A stretch of DNA of 57,000 nucleotides, from the NCBI GenBank assembly GCA_903840315.1, contig CAIMFK010000005.1, positions 1 through 57,000 on the forward strand, in the 5' to 3' direction. The DNA comes from an uncultured Candidatus Saccharibacteria bacterium. Lineage in GTDB: Bacteria; Patescibacteriota; Saccharimonadia; Saccharimonadales; UBA4665. The translations under genes were made by a program, and so were the position numbers. The notes under the pieces were generated by a model. It was not told the DNA's origin. It made no database searches and was given only the letters and a program-made list of their open reading frames with translations. This document shows positions 9,344-17,499 of the stretch, one piece after another. How positions within the stretch are numbered: position 1 is the first letter of the stretch; each line of letters begins with the position of its first letter.

Positions 9344-10036
9344 TTATTTTTCTTCTAGTTTGCGGATGACATTTTCTTGCTTTACCTGCATAAACATCTC
9401 TATGGCATTAGCTATGCCATGCTTGAAGCCTTCTATATGAGCTACTGTCCTGTCGTCTAGGCTGTTCTTGAAGTTGTATGTAAGCATTTGATTTATGTTA
9501 TTAATTTCCTCATCCATTAAAGCTTCAAATCTGATTGCTTCGAAAGTATAATTACCGGCATCAATATAGGCTAAATCTGAACTGTCATCTAGAAATTCTG
9601 GGTCACTAACCTTATCGATTATAGCTTGCCCAGATCTCACAAATTTAATTCTCTCTAGATCTCTTTCATTCATGTTTACTATGTAGTTGTCTTCATGATC
9701 ACTTTTAATGTATTGATCGACTTCTTTATGGCCGCTTCGAATAAACGCCAATAGTCCGTGAACCCCTATGAAGAATGAGTAGCCTGAGGCAATACCATTA
9801 CAGAATTCATCAATTTCATCGTTTTCTAGATGTTCGGGTAATTCGAAATTCACCCAGTGCCGAATATCATATTGAATCACTTCACCTATTCGGGGATTTT
9901 TTAGCATAATAGCTTCAGAAATAAGGTAAGGATTTAAATCAGTATCATCATCTATCGCACGTTCAGACTGAATTATAAATAATTCTTCATAACTTGGGAC
10001 AGGAAGACCATTGAAATAATTTAGGTTTTCTGACAT
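9344..10036 (-). CDS. Hypothetical protein, 230 aa
   Basis: No family recognised. The protein is acidic, soluble and helix-rich, with two helices of similar pattern: CNGIASGYSFFIGVHGLLAF (about residues 83-102) and FKHGIANAIEMFMQVK near the end. It has no signal peptide or membrane helix. The ATG at 10036 has a TATAAT box (10043-10048) only 6 bases upstream and no SD, which supports the start and a leaderless message. It lies downstream of another reverse-strand orphan, separated by about 60 bases, but has its own promoter. Confidence 0.65.
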   Translation of the reverse strand: MSENLNYFNGLPVPSYEELFIIQSERAIDDDTDLNPYLISEAIMLKNPRIGEVIQYDIRHWVNFELPEHLENDEIDEFCNGIASGYSFFIGVHGLLAFIRSGHKEVDQYIKSDHEDNYIVNMNERDLERIKFVRSGQAIIDKVSDPEFLDDSSDLAYIDAGNYTFEAIRFEALMDEEINNINQMLTYNFKNSLDDRTVAHIEGFKHGIANAIEMFMQVKQENVIRKLEEK

Positions 10037-10042
10037 AAGCTA

Positions 10043-10048
10043 ATTATA
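10043..10048 (-). promoter_or_regulatory. TATAAT box 6 bases before an orphan gene
   Basis: Perfect TATAAT on the minus strand; only 6 bases separate it from the ATG at 10036, so the RNA should begin at or within a base or two of the start codon. Confidence 0.6.
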
Positions 10049-10097
10049 ACATAAAATCAGTTAAAAACCAATAGTAATTTGAGTGATGCCGTAGATT

Positions 10098-10802
10098 TCA
10101 ATAGAGATGACGTATGAGGGTCTCGGCTATTTTACCCCTAATACCCCTACTTGGCTGATCGATTATGCATAATGGTGAATTTGAGATATCTCTCGTGTTC
10201 TCTGGCAGTAGAATATTGCCCCCATGCAACATAGCTCCAGACTTAAGGCCTAGGTCGGTCAATCCATATTTCATGTATGTTTTATTGAGATAATTATTAA
10301 TATCTGATTTTTTCGACTCATATATTTCTGTCCTGTCTTGTTCGACTATGCCTAGATCGTCACAAACTGATTTAATTTGTTTCCATCCTATCATATCTTC
10401 TTCTCCTTTTATGTAATCGCCGTCGATATTTCTGAAGGCAAAATATTGTTCAGGAACAGTAATATAGCCATCACTTGAAGAATCAATATATTTCTTAAAT
10501 AGTTCAAGAAAAGATAATTGTCTGATTAGGTTCTCTGGTTTAGATCTGGCTGGATTCTTCCAGGCTATTTTTCCGGTAGAATGACTAGATATTTTCAATG
10601 CGATATCATTTATAGACCAAACAGCTGAATGATTACCGCTTCCGAGATATTTTTCGCCGCGCAATTCTGACTCGGCTAAATTAGAGCTAATACAAAATTT
10701 ACCAAGGATATTATAAATTTTTTCATTCGTGCAAAGAATTTCGAAGCCACTTTTAGTAATAGTGCTTTGATGACTCTTCATTTTAAGCGATTCCAGATCC
10801 AT
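10098..10802 (-). CDS. Protein-kinase-like / phosphotransferase-fold protein
   Basis: The 234-residue protein shows a compact kinase-like pattern. A glycine-rich loop GSGNHSAVW (about residues 52-60) is followed by the strand ALKIS, whose Lys fits the ATP-anchoring lysine. A late LHGGNILLP segment followed by CIIDQPS resembles the HxxxxN catalytic loop and the metal-binding Asp of kinases and aminoglycoside phosphotransferases. The catalytic Asp of HxD is replaced by Gly (HGGN), so activity is uncertain. The start is supported by a TATTAT box (10809-10814) 6 bases upstream. No partner gene indicates the substrate. Confidence 0.5.
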   Translation of the reverse strand: MDLESLKMKSHQSTITKSGFEILCTNEKIYNILGKFCISSNLAESELRGEKYLGSGNHSAVWSINDIALKISSHSTGKIAWKNPARSKPENLIRQLSFLELFKKYIDSSSDGYITVPEQYFAFRNIDGDYIKGEEDMIGWKQIKSVCDDLGIVEQDRTEIYESKKSDINNYLNKTYMKYGLTDLGLKSGAMLHGGNILLPENTRDISNSPLCIIDQPSRGIRGKIAETLIRHLY

Positions 10803-10917
10803 TAAAGGATAATAACAGATAGAGAAAGGATATCAAGCTTCTAAGACTTTACGACAGACTATATTATGGAATAAAAATGCTTGCTTATATCAATAATTAT
10901 TATAGAATATATTGATT

Positions 10918-11526
10918 ATGGTCAATCGCTATCATAGGAAAAAGACTCAAAACAAGAAACCTTCCATGAGGGAAATTGTTAGAGAGCGCGGAATCATAGC
11001 CGTTCGGAGACCACTACACGAAACAACTATCCCAATCTTTGAGGAAATAGCCACAAATCTAATACCTGAGCTTCCTAACGCGGCTAGATTGTTTGACCCA
11101 GAGACGCTTGGAGTCACTATTATTGGCTTTAGTCGTTTCGATGACCATCACAAACGTTTTGGAGCTTCAACGAGAGAAATTGCCGAGAAGGTTCCATCAT
11201 CTTCAAAGAAAATCGAAGTAGGTCTTGGCAGTCTTGGTATATATGATTCACACTCCAAGCATAAACTAGGTTTTAGTATTTATGGTGATGCAATTGAGGA
11301 TGAAGTTGTAGCTTTTCAAGAAGAATTCAGGGACTCAGGAACAAAATTACGTCGAGATCCTAATAAGCCAATGGGTGAGCTAGCAATACATATCTGCATT
11401 GCGCTGATGTATGAGGATCATATTGGTCATTTTAGTGATCCAGCTACACTATCTGCTTTAGGCAATATCGCATTGCAGGGTATTCCCTCTAAACCTATTT
11501 ATCTAGATAAGATTTCAGATAAATAA
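10918..11526 (+). CDS. Hypothetical protein, 202 aa, possibly 2H-phosphoesterase-like
   Basis: I do not recognise a definite family. After a basic N-terminus (RYHRKKTQNKK) come alternating strands and helices. VTIIGFSRFDD and LAIHICIALMYED resemble the paired central strands of the LigT/2H phosphoesterase fold, but the HxT/S motifs are not intact (HIC only), so this is a weak guess. The ATG at 10918 is chosen over an in-frame TTG two codons earlier; a TAGAAT box lies 9 bases upstream. Alanine racemase follows 15 bases downstream with its own promoter. Confidence 0.5.
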   Translation: MVNRYHRKKTQNKKPSMREIVRERGIIAVRRPLHETTIPIFEEIATNLIPELPNAARLFDPETLGVTIIGFSRFDDHHKRFGASTREIAEKVPSSSKKIEVGLGSLGIYDSHSKHKLGFSIYGDAIEDEVVAFQEEFRDSGTKLRRDPNKPMGELAIHICIALMYEDHIGHFSDPATLSALGNIALQGIPSKPIYLDKISDK

Positions 11527-11528
11527 TA

Positions 11529-11534
11529 TATAAT
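11529..11534 (+). promoter_or_regulatory. TATAAT box of alr
   Basis: Perfect TATAAT, 7 bases before the ATG of alanine racemase, overlapping the end of the preceding gene's 3' region. No SD site fits between, so a leaderless RNA is likely. Confidence 0.55.
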
Positions 11535-11541
11535 TCTAGTA

Positions 11542-12708
11542 ATGATTAGAAAACGAATTAAGAATATATTAAGTTCAGTTTCTAGAAATAACTACAAGAC
11601 TTTAAACACTATTGAAATAAGTAAAAAACGTTTAATTCATAATTACAATTTAATAAAAAAACAAAATAAGGGCTTTAATATAATTCCAGTACTTAAGGCT
11701 AATGCATACGGACATGGTTTGATTCAAGTTGGAGAAATATTAAATAAAGCCGATTGTGATTTAATTGCCGTCGATGGCTATTTTGAAGCAGCGAAGTTAC
11801 TGGGGGTTACTAAGCATAGAATTTTAGTGCTTGGATATATTCTGCCAGAAAACTACTCACTACTAAACACCAGAAGATGCTCTTTTGTAATACAGGATGT
11901 TGATAGTCTTAGGTCTATAGCTTCAATAAATAAGAGAGTTAATGTCCATCTTGAAATCAATACGGGAATGAATAGGCTGGGAATAAATCCCGATGAACTA
12001 AATGATTATTTGAGCACCCTAAAAAGCCTGCCTAACCTTAATCTAGAAGGAGTTATGTCACATCTTGCCGATGCCGATAACGAAATCGAAGATTCCTTTA
12101 CCGATGATCAGGTTAATATTTTTGATAATTGCGTAAAAAAAGTTTTTGAAAGTGGATTTGAGCCCAAATATATACATATTGCTCAAAGCGCTGGCAGTAC
12201 AAAGACTAAGAGTAATTATGCAAACTCAATTAGACTTGGAATTGCTCTTTATGGAATAAATCCACTTAGTCCAAATGATAAAAAATTCAGTGCTCTTCAG
12301 TCATTATTGCCCGTATTGACTCTCAAAACTACAATTATTAAAACTGAAAACCTTAAAGCGGGAGATCGAGTTAGCTATAACGGCATATATAAAGCTGAAG
12401 GACCAAAGAAAATAGCTACTTTGCCATTAGGCTACTATGAGGGAGTTCCAAGGCAATTAAGTAATTTTGGTACGTTTCTTTCAGCAAACGGAAAAAAGCT
12501 GCCAATACTTGGCAGGGTTTGTATGAACCACACGATAATCGATATAGATAGTAGCCCCAACTCAAATGTTGGTGATCAGGTAATTGTAGTGAGTAACGAC
12601 AATAAAGACATTAACTCTATTTCAAACCTATCTAATATGGAAGGGCTATTTAGCTACTCTCTTATGACAGGACTATCTGAATCTACAAAAAGAATTATAG
12701 TCGATTAA
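11542..12708 (+). CDS. alr: Alanine racemase
   Basis: A PLP-dependent enzyme that interconverts L- and D-alanine for peptidoglycan, 388 residues (family about 360-390). The PLP lysine is Lys52 in VLKANAYGHG. The phosphate-binding and substrate regions are visible as HLEINTGMNRLG, the C-terminal-domain strand GDRVSYNGIY with its Tyr, and GRVCMNHTIID near residue 330. The first 20 residues are a basic extension before the TIM barrel. It gives the cell its own D-Ala supply. It ends two bases before a convergent membrane-protein gene. Confidence 0.95.
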   Translation: MIRKRIKNILSSVSRNNYKTLNTIEISKKRLIHNYNLIKKQNKGFNIIPVLKANAYGHGLIQVGEILNKADCDLIAVDGYFEAAKLLGVTKHRILVLGYILPENYSLLNTRRCSFVIQDVDSLRSIASINKRVNVHLEINTGMNRLGINPDELNDYLSTLKSLPNLNLEGVMSHLADADNEIEDSFTDDQVNIFDNCVKKVFESGFEPKYIHIAQSAGSTKTKSNYANSIRLGIALYGINPLSPNDKKFSALQSLLPVLTLKTTIIKTENLKAGDRVSYNGIYKAEGPKKIATLPLGYYEGVPRQLSNFGTFLSANGKKLPILGRVCMNHTIIDIDSSPNSNVGDQVIVVSNDNKDINSISNLSNMEGLFSYSLMTGLSESTKRIIVD

Positions 12709-12710
12709 CT

Positions 12711-13391
12711 CTATTTTGATTCAGGTGCAACAATTGATGCTTGTTTAGTGAGGTGAAGGTAAAGCATTGCAAATACTGGATAGTACATTATGCCGAAGTA
12801 TACTGTGGCAATGATCCCAATGATTGTGATAGATGCAAGTATGATTAGTATAGAAACACCAACAATTCCATAAATCTTGCCATAGTTTCCTTCAGTTGTG
12901 CTCCAGCTAGCTTTAATGGCGTCGACTGGTGACATGCCTTTATCCAAAACGAAATATTGAACTAGGGCTAATCTAGGAATGACGAAAAAAGCTGGAATTA
13001 TTAGTAGAAGAATTGAAGCAGCTGCAATCAATCCAGAGAGAATAAGCGCACCAACGATGTACCAAAATCTTTTTATAATAATTTCGTAAATATCATCCCA
13101 TCCAATACTTGTACCTTTAGATATTTCTAGGAAAGTATAGGTTAAGGCTGCACTCACTACTACTGAAACAAAATAAGAAATTGTGCTACCAACTAGACTA
13201 AAGCTATTATGTGCACTCATGCTGCCTATTAAATTTGCAAAAAAACCTAAGACTGCAGACACAAGCAGTATTGTTATAACGAAATTAAGATTATTTTTAA
13301 CAGCAGATTTTGTGTATTTATATATGCCAAATGCCCCTGGCCATTCTTTTAAAATTGATGTTTTGTTCGCTTGATTTGTTTTGTTATCCAT
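12711..13391 (-). CDS. Multi-spanning membrane protein, 226 aa
   Basis: About five to six hydrophobic helices follow a hydrophilic N-terminus. The layout and the segment GMSPVDAIKASWSTTEGNYGKIYGI resemble the DUF975/UPF0259 (YciC-like) and glycerophosphodiester-phosphodiesterase membrane-domain superfamily, which has a conserved amphipathic loop between helices. Function unknown; some members are proposed to shape or stabilise membranes. The frame opens upstream (13430), but the ATG at 13391 is chosen because a TATAAA box (13398-13403) lies 6 bases before it. Confidence 0.7.
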   Translation of the reverse strand: MDNKTNQANKTSILKEWPGAFGIYKYTKSAVKNNLNFVITILLVSAVLGFFANLIGSMSAHNSFSLVGSTISYFVSVVVSAALTYTFLEISKGTSIGWDDIYEIIIKRFWYIVGALILSGLIAAASILLLIIPAFFVIPRLALVQYFVLDKGMSPVDAIKASWSTTEGNYGKIYGIVGVSILIILASITIIGIIATVYFGIMYYPVFAMLYLHLTKQASIVAPESK

Positions 13392-13479
13392 AACAAGTTT
13401 ATAACAGTATGTTGAATATAATGCAACCAATCAGCTTATGCTAAATATATGATTACTGGATAAAATAAGTAAAAAGTTA

Positions 13480-13485
13480 TATAAT
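13480..13485 (+). promoter_or_regulatory. TATAAT box of the GNAT gene
   Basis: Perfect TATAAT, 8 bases before the ATG at 13494; the gap is pure A/T with no SD. Confidence 0.55.
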
Positions 13486-13493
13486 ATATATAA

Positions 13494-13919
13494 ATGGAAT
13501 TTCGTGAAATTGATCTGAATGTTGACCCACTCACCGCTGATGCAGTGGGTATGGTTCATAATGCATTTTATTCAGATTCAATAACTGCAGATAGAGGCAT
13601 TCCTTTTCTTCACAAAGTTATGACCGAAAGAGCTAAAAGTTACTGCTTAGAATCGGGTAATAAATTAATCGCAGTCGGGTCATTTAATCTTGTTAGTCTG
13701 GATTGGAAAATTGCCCACATTACTAATTTGGTTATTGAGAGAACCATGAGAGGACAAGGATTCGGCGCTACAATACTTTCAAGTATGGAAGCTGAAGCTA
13801 AAAAGTTAGGCTGCTTTGCTTCTGAACTTAGACCACACTTTGATACCGAAGAGTTTTACATAAAACAAGGCTATGAAGTATCCGAAGAAGACTCCAGGCT
13901 TTATGAGAAATTTCTATAA
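13494..13919 (+). CDS. GNAT-family N-acetyltransferase
   Basis: A 141-residue single-domain acyltransferase. The acetyl-CoA pyrophosphate loop is RGQGFGATIL (about residues 84-93, matching R/QxxGxG/A), preceded by the strand HITNLVIERTMRG and followed by the helix MEAEAKKLGC. The C-terminal EFYIKQGYEVS is the usual F/YYxxxGF element. The acceptor cannot be predicted (protein N-terminus, small amine or antibiotic). It stands alone with a leaderless-type promoter. Confidence 0.88.
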   Translation: MEFREIDLNVDPLTADAVGMVHNAFYSDSITADRGIPFLHKVMTERAKSYCLESGNKLIAVGSFNLVSLDWKIAHITNLVIERTMRGQGFGATILSSMEAEAKKLGCFASELRPHFDTEEFYIKQGYEVSEEDSRLYEKFL

Positions 13920-13964
13920 CGTTTAATGGTTATATTTTCACAACTATTAAGATAAAATATAATC

Positions 13965-14219
13965 ATGAATAAGATAGTTTTATCTTCAGGTGTTGTGCAT
14001 GAAATTCCAAAAGATCTAAAAAAGAAATTAGTCTCTGACGAATCTGTTATTGAAAGATGGAATGATTTAACCCCCCTGGCCCGTAATGAATGGATATGCT
14101 GGACAGTAACAACCAAAAAGCCAGAAACTAGGCTAAATCATATTGAACGTACAATGACAGAGCTATTGGCTGGAAAACGCAGGCCTTGCTGCTGGTCTGG
14201 TTGCTCTCATAGAAATTGA
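13965..14219 (+). CDS. YdeI/OmpD-associated (OmdA) family small protein
   Basis: The 84-residue protein matches the C-terminal OmdA module of the YdeI family: a basic strand then VHEIPKDLKKKL, ERWNDLTPLARNEWICWT, KKPETRLNHIERTMTELLAGKRRPC. These proteins have been called bacteriocin-protection proteins in databases, but their biochemistry is unclear. The usual N-terminal DUF1905 domain is absent, so this is the stand-alone form. A TAAAAT box lies 6 bases before the ATG. The extreme C-terminus carries three Cys (CCWSGC). Confidence 0.7.
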   Translation: MNKIVLSSGVVHEIPKDLKKKLVSDESVIERWNDLTPLARNEWICWTVTTKKPETRLNHIERTMTELLAGKRRPCCWSGCSHRN

Positions 14220-14280
14220 AACTATTTTAATGTTAAGAATAAAAGACCACCTACTTTCATAGATGGTCAAAAAACTTAGA

Positions 14281-14289
14281 CTTGGCTCG
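14281..14289. repeat. Left copy of a 9-base inverted repeat flanking the DUF3800 gene
   Basis: CTTGGCTCG here is matched in inverse orientation by CGAGCCAAG at 15156-15164, enclosing about 880 bases with the DUF3800 gene. Nine bases could arise by chance between two 100-base flanks. Just upstream (14244-14268) an imperfect hairpin GACCACCTA/TAGATGGTC is present. Confidence 0.25.
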
Positions 14290-14388
14290 CAGTAGCCGAC
14301 ACATTGCGAACGGCTAGTGTTGACTTTGATACTTATCATATCAACGCCATAAAAGAACTGCTAGTTGCAGTATAATATGGTAACACTT

Positions 14389-14994
14389 ATGCGAAACAAG
14401 CAACTGGTATTTATTGATGATAGTGGCGACGCTGGTATCAAGCCTGACAGTAGTAGTCACCTTGTTATGGCTGCCGTCGTTTTCAACGATGACTTGGTTG
14501 CCGAAGAAACTGCCCTTGCTATGCGGAAGTTCCGTCGTCAGCTTGGTTGGACTGATGACCACGAGTACAAGTTCAACAAAACCAAGAAAGACTACATCAA
14601 ACAGGTACTACGGCTCGTATCACAATATGACTTTGCCATCTACGCCGTAGTGGTCAATAAAGCTCGCTTCAAATCAATGCCAAAGGGTCTTTATAACGAT
14701 AGTGCAAGCGAATTACTCAAGGTTATTCCGCTCAAAAAGGCTTCCATCAAGATTGACGGACACGCTGGTACGAACTACACAAAACGTGCCATTTCTCAGG
14801 TACGTAAGAACGCCAATGTTGCCGTTGGTCAGGTGGCTGACATAAAGTTCGCCGACAGTAAGGAAAACGTGCTTATTCAACTTGCCGACTTAGTAGCCAG
14901 CTCAATCTTTCGTTCTACCCAAACAGGCAAAGCTGACCATCAAGACTATGTTGCCATCTTGAAGAAGCATATTACTGAAATACGCCAAGTGTAA
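14389..14994 (+). CDS. DUF3800-family protein (RNase H-like fold)
   Basis: A protein of about 201 residues matching DUF3800: the N-terminal acidic strand LVFIDDSGDAG (two Asp for metal binding), a central strand DFAIYAVVV, an IKIDGHAG strand with another Asp, and the C-terminal ENVLIQLADLVASSIFR, the most conserved motif of the family. The Asp set suggests a metal-dependent nuclease fold. Members often sit on mobile or defence islands. Codon use (GCC, GTC, TTC, ATC) is GC-richer than the neighbours, suggesting transfer. ATG 14377 abuts the TATAAT box (14371-14376), so ATG 14389 is preferred. Confidence 0.85.
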   Translation: MRNKQLVFIDDSGDAGIKPDSSSHLVMAAVVFNDDLVAEETALAMRKFRRQLGWTDDHEYKFNKTKKDYIKQVLRLVSQYDFAIYAVVVNKARFKSMPKGLYNDSASELLKVIPLKKASIKIDGHAGTNYTKRAISQVRKNANVAVGQVADIKFADSKENVLIQLADLVASSIFRSTQTGKADHQDYVAILKKHITEIRQV

Positions 14995-15010
14995 AAATAC
15001 CCTAGAAAAC

Positions 15011-15070
15011 GAAAACAGCCCCTATCCTTTCGGAAAGCGCACCATACGGTGTCAGTTCGGGACTGTCTTC
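15011..15070 (+). terminator. Structured RNA / possible terminator after the DUF3800 gene
   Basis: An outer stem of 12 positions (15011-15022 with 15059-15070, 10 of 12 paired) encloses two small hairpins: CTTTCGGAAAG (15027-15037) and CACCATACGGTG (15040-15051). The result is a three-way-junction shape. It is followed only by a weak T-rich tract (CTTCTTTG), so it could be a terminator or a small structured RNA. Confidence 0.4.
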
Positions 15071-15155
15071 TTTGTAGCTACATATTAGCACGAATATAGC
15101 CTTTTCGTCAATGCTCTAACGGGTACTATATAAGCCAATAGAAATGCGTTGGTAT

Positions 15156-15164
15156 CGAGCCAAG
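15156..15164. repeat. Right copy of the 9-base inverted repeat
   Basis: CGAGCCAAG, inverse of CTTGGCTCG at 14281-14289. See the left copy; significance is low without further examples. Confidence 0.25.
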
Positions 15165-15180
15165 GAAGTGTTAGGCTCTA

Positions 15181-15939
15181 TCAATAGTGCATTGACTCGA
15201 TAACGAGCTTGGCGTTTTGATATTCCTTATCTTGCATCGCTTGTTCGACGGATGAGAAGTACTTGGCGCTACCAGTATATGAGCCGATTATGGACATTTG
15301 TCCTGGTGCAGAAGATGACGATGAAGATGCTGACGACGAATAGTAACTAGCCATATGAACAGTTACATTTTTGTTACTAGGCACAGACGTTTGGTCATTT
15401 GGGTTAGTTAACAACATAAAGCCTGCTACTTCACTATTATTTACCGACCCTGGCGCACCTGGATTACCTGCATGGCTGAACACCATGTCTGCTGATTGAC
15501 CAGCGTAGGTAACGGCAACGGGGTCATTAGATATAAGGGATATTGGGTCGCCACCATTAAGTCCATCGTTAATATCAAACTCGAAACCATCGGCAGCCGT
15601 AAGGGTAACCCAATCCGCATGATAGTCCTGATTACCTGTGCCAGTGTTCGTGTAGTCTTTAAGTTGCCACGTTGATGGGTATTGGAATGACAGTTTTTCA
15701 TCGGTCAAAGTGTAGCTTTTCCATCCAGCATATGGGTCAGGAGCTGTGGTCGTTGTTTGTTTGTTGGTTGTTGAACTTTTTACTGTGCTGCTTGACGTCG
15801 TAGTGTTCGTGCTAGTCTTATTCTGGTGTTGCGTATGCCAGACATAATATCCACCAAAGCCAATGACAGCTAAAACTAAAACAATAAGTAGTCCCTCGAC
15901 TGCACCGAACCCGTTTTCATTATTCTGTAATTTGCCCAC
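15181..15939 (-). CDS. Prepilin-like secreted protein, 252 aa
   Basis: Starts at a GTG with an AAGGA site about 10 bases upstream. The N-terminus has a type IV prepilin signature: a short hydrophilic leader ending in Gly, then FGAVEGLLIVLVLAVIG, with Phe at +1 and Glu at +5 of the predicted mature protein, followed by one hydrophobic helix. A Thr/Ser-rich linker (about residues 40-66) leads to a C-terminal domain of mixed beta structure (SFQYPSTWQLKDY resembles PsbP/DUF-type extracellular domains), interrupted by a long Ser run. It may be a minor pilin or a surface protein using the pilin pathway, which in Saccharibacteria serves twitching and host contact. Confidence 0.7.
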   Translation of the reverse strand: MGKLQNNENGFGAVEGLLIVLVLAVIGFGGYYVWHTQHQNKTSTNTTTSSSTVKSSTTNKQTTTTAPDPYAGWKSYTLTDEKLSFQYPSTWQLKDYTNTGTGNQDYHADWVTLTAADGFEFDINDGLNGGDPISLISNDPVAVTYAGQSADMVFSHAGNPGAPGSVNNSEVAGFMLLTNPNDQTSVPSNKNVTVHMASYYSSSASSSSSSAPGQMSIIGSYTGSAKYFSSVEQAMQDKEYQNAKLVIESMHY

Positions 15940-16070
15940 TGTAATTATTCCTTGTTAATGCTTTGATTGAATTATCCAGCTTTTATTAAGTAAACACAAG
16001 CGGTTTTACTCAGTTTGCTAAAAACTTTATTACATCCTCTTTTTTGTATCGCCGTAGCTTGCGTTCTATT

Positions 16071-16145
16071 TGGCTCCGGGGACTGGGTTCGAACCAGCGA
16101 CCTAGTGGTTAACAGCCACCCGCTCTACCGCTGAGCTACCCCGGA
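16071..16145 (-). tRNA. tRNA-Asn (anticodon GTT)
   Basis: Read on the minus strand, the 75-base gene folds into a full cloverleaf: acceptor TCCGGGG/CCCCGGA, D arm GCTC-AGCGGTA-GAGC, anticodon loop CTGTTAA (GTT, Asn), variable region AGGTC, and T arm with TTCGAAC. The 3' CCA is encoded in the DNA after discriminator G. It lies between the prepilin-like gene and the glycosyltransferase, beside the GC-richer patch, a classic position for integrated DNA. I see no duplicated 3' tRNA end nearby. Confidence 0.95.
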
Positions 16146-16218
16146 ATATTGATAACAGATTAGATTATACAAGAAAGTGGATATCTATCGCAAGAAACTT
16201 TAATAAATGAGGTAATTA

Positions 16219-17499
16219 TTATTTTAGATGGATTGTTTTGTCATATTTTGCAAGAAGTTCTTTATATAAAATTTCGAGCTTTTCTGCTTGCTTTCTCTCA
16301 GTAAACTGTTTCGCAAGTAGCTTACTTTCCTTGGACATACTTGTCTCTAATTCATCTGAATTTAATATTTTAAGAATAGCCTTTGCTAGGTCTTCTTTTG
16401 TAGGCTTAGCAATTATTCCATTTATATTGTTCTCGACAACAGATGTTATATCCTTGTCTATCATAACTATTGGTAGACCCGCAGAAGCAGCTTCATTTAT
16501 AACGAGCCCTTGAGTGTCTGTGAGTGACGGAAAGGCAAAAACATCCGATAGCTCATACAGTGACCCAAGTTCATCGTGAGGGATGTGTCCTGTGAAAATT
16601 GCACCCTTTTCTGTATATTGCTCAATTTTGTTTTTTTCGTCTATATCGGCCTCAACGGTCTGGCTCCCTGCCCCACCTATAACTAAAAGTCTAGCATCGG
16701 GATTTGATGCCTTAATTATGTCGTAAGCTTCAAGAATAAGGTTTAGATTCTTTTCTTTACCGAGTCTGCCTACAAAAGCTATTACCTTGTCTTCTTTAAG
16801 TATACCAAGCTCTTCTCGTCTAAGATTAATTTTTTCTTTGGTAGTTGGGATTCTATCTACACCAGTAGGCAGAATTTCAATTCTGGCGTCGGTATTCCAA
16901 CCGACTAATTGATCTTTCATTTTTTTGGAAGGAGATATAACTACATCACAGCCTTCAAGAAGAGATTTAACGCCCTTTTCAACAATTTTTTGGTTCCAAT
17001 CATCAATTGTCTTTTGTGGCCTTATATTTAGTAATGCTTGTCTATAGTCTTTCAAGCTGCCACCGGTTATGGCGGGTGTAAGTAGAGATAGTGCTATCAC
17101 TCCGGGCAATGTCTTTTTATAGTGCTTAACATATTGGTAATAGTCTGTGTGGTAGGTCGTAATAATAGGAAGGTTTCGTTTCATTCCATAGTAAGCACCT
17201 AAGAATCCTACTTGCCCAAGGGTATGATAGTGAACTATATCTAGTTTTAATTCATCGATTTGTTTTAAAGCTACTGGAGGAAAAAATAAGCTTGTTAGAT
17301 AATCTTCGTAGAATAGACCTTTGAATGCTGGGAATCTTATTATGTTTTTAGATTCTTCTTTATATCTAAGATTCGGTGATGGTGCTATAACAAAGACTTC
17401 ATGACCCATTTTTTCAAGTTCAGCTCTAAAGGTTTCAACGGAAATAGCGATTCCGTCTCTTCCAGGTAGATAATTATCTGTAAAAAAACCTATCCTCAT
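16219..17499 (-). CDS. GT4-family glycosyltransferase (lipid glycosyltransferase-like)
   Basis: A 426-residue GT-B glycosyltransferase. The N-terminal domain begins MRIGFFTDNYLPGRDGIAIS and contains DIVHYHTLGQVG; the C-terminal Rossmann domain contains FVGRLGKEKNL (about residue 245) and FPSLTDTQGLVINEAASAGLP, the nucleotide-sugar-binding region with the conserved second Glu of the EX7E motif. The first Glu is replaced by Asp (TDTQ). Closest overall to diacylglycerol glucosyltransferases and PimB-like enzymes, so glycolipid or teichoic-type synthesis is likely. Its ATG overlaps the smpB stop by four bases (ATGA). Confidence 0.88.
   Translation of the reverse strand: MRIGFFTDNYLPGRDGIAISVETFRAELEKMGHEVFVIAPSPNLRYKEESKNIIRFPAFKGLFYEDYLTSLFFPPVALKQIDELKLDIVHYHTLGQVGFLGAYYGMKRNLPIITTYHTDYYQYVKHYKKTLPGVIALSLLTPAITGGSLKDYRQALLNIRPQKTIDDWNQKIVEKGVKSLLEGCDVVISPSKKMKDQLVGWNTDARIEILPTGVDRIPTTKEKINLRREELGILKEDKVIAFVGRLGKEKNLNLILEAYDIIKASNPDARLLVIGGAGSQTVEADIDEKNKIEQYTEKGAIFTGHIPHDELGSLYELSDVFAFPSLTDTQGLVINEAASAGLPIVMIDKDITSVVENNINGIIAKPTKEDLAKAILKILNSDELETSMSKESKLLAKQFTERKQAEKLEILYKELLAKYDKTIHLK

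Noticed and set aside
14244-14268. Hairpin GACCACCTA/TAGATGGTC as a terminator for the YdeI-like gene
   Set aside because: It is followed by A's, not T's, on the plus strand; the T-rich side faces the minus strand, where no gene ends.
14414-14650. Alternative plus-strand frame of 78 codons inside the DUF3800 gene
   Set aside because: The overlapping DUF3800 frame carries conserved acidic motifs; this one has no recognisable feature.
15441-15701. Minus-strand frame of 86 codons inside the prepilin-like gene
   Set aside because: Overlaps a gene with a clear prepilin N-terminus and shows no domain of its own.
16071-16145. tRNA-Asn as the attachment site of an integrated element
   Set aside because: I found no integrase gene and no duplicated tRNA 3' end in the window; only a 7-base match (TTGGCTC at 14282-14288), which is too short.
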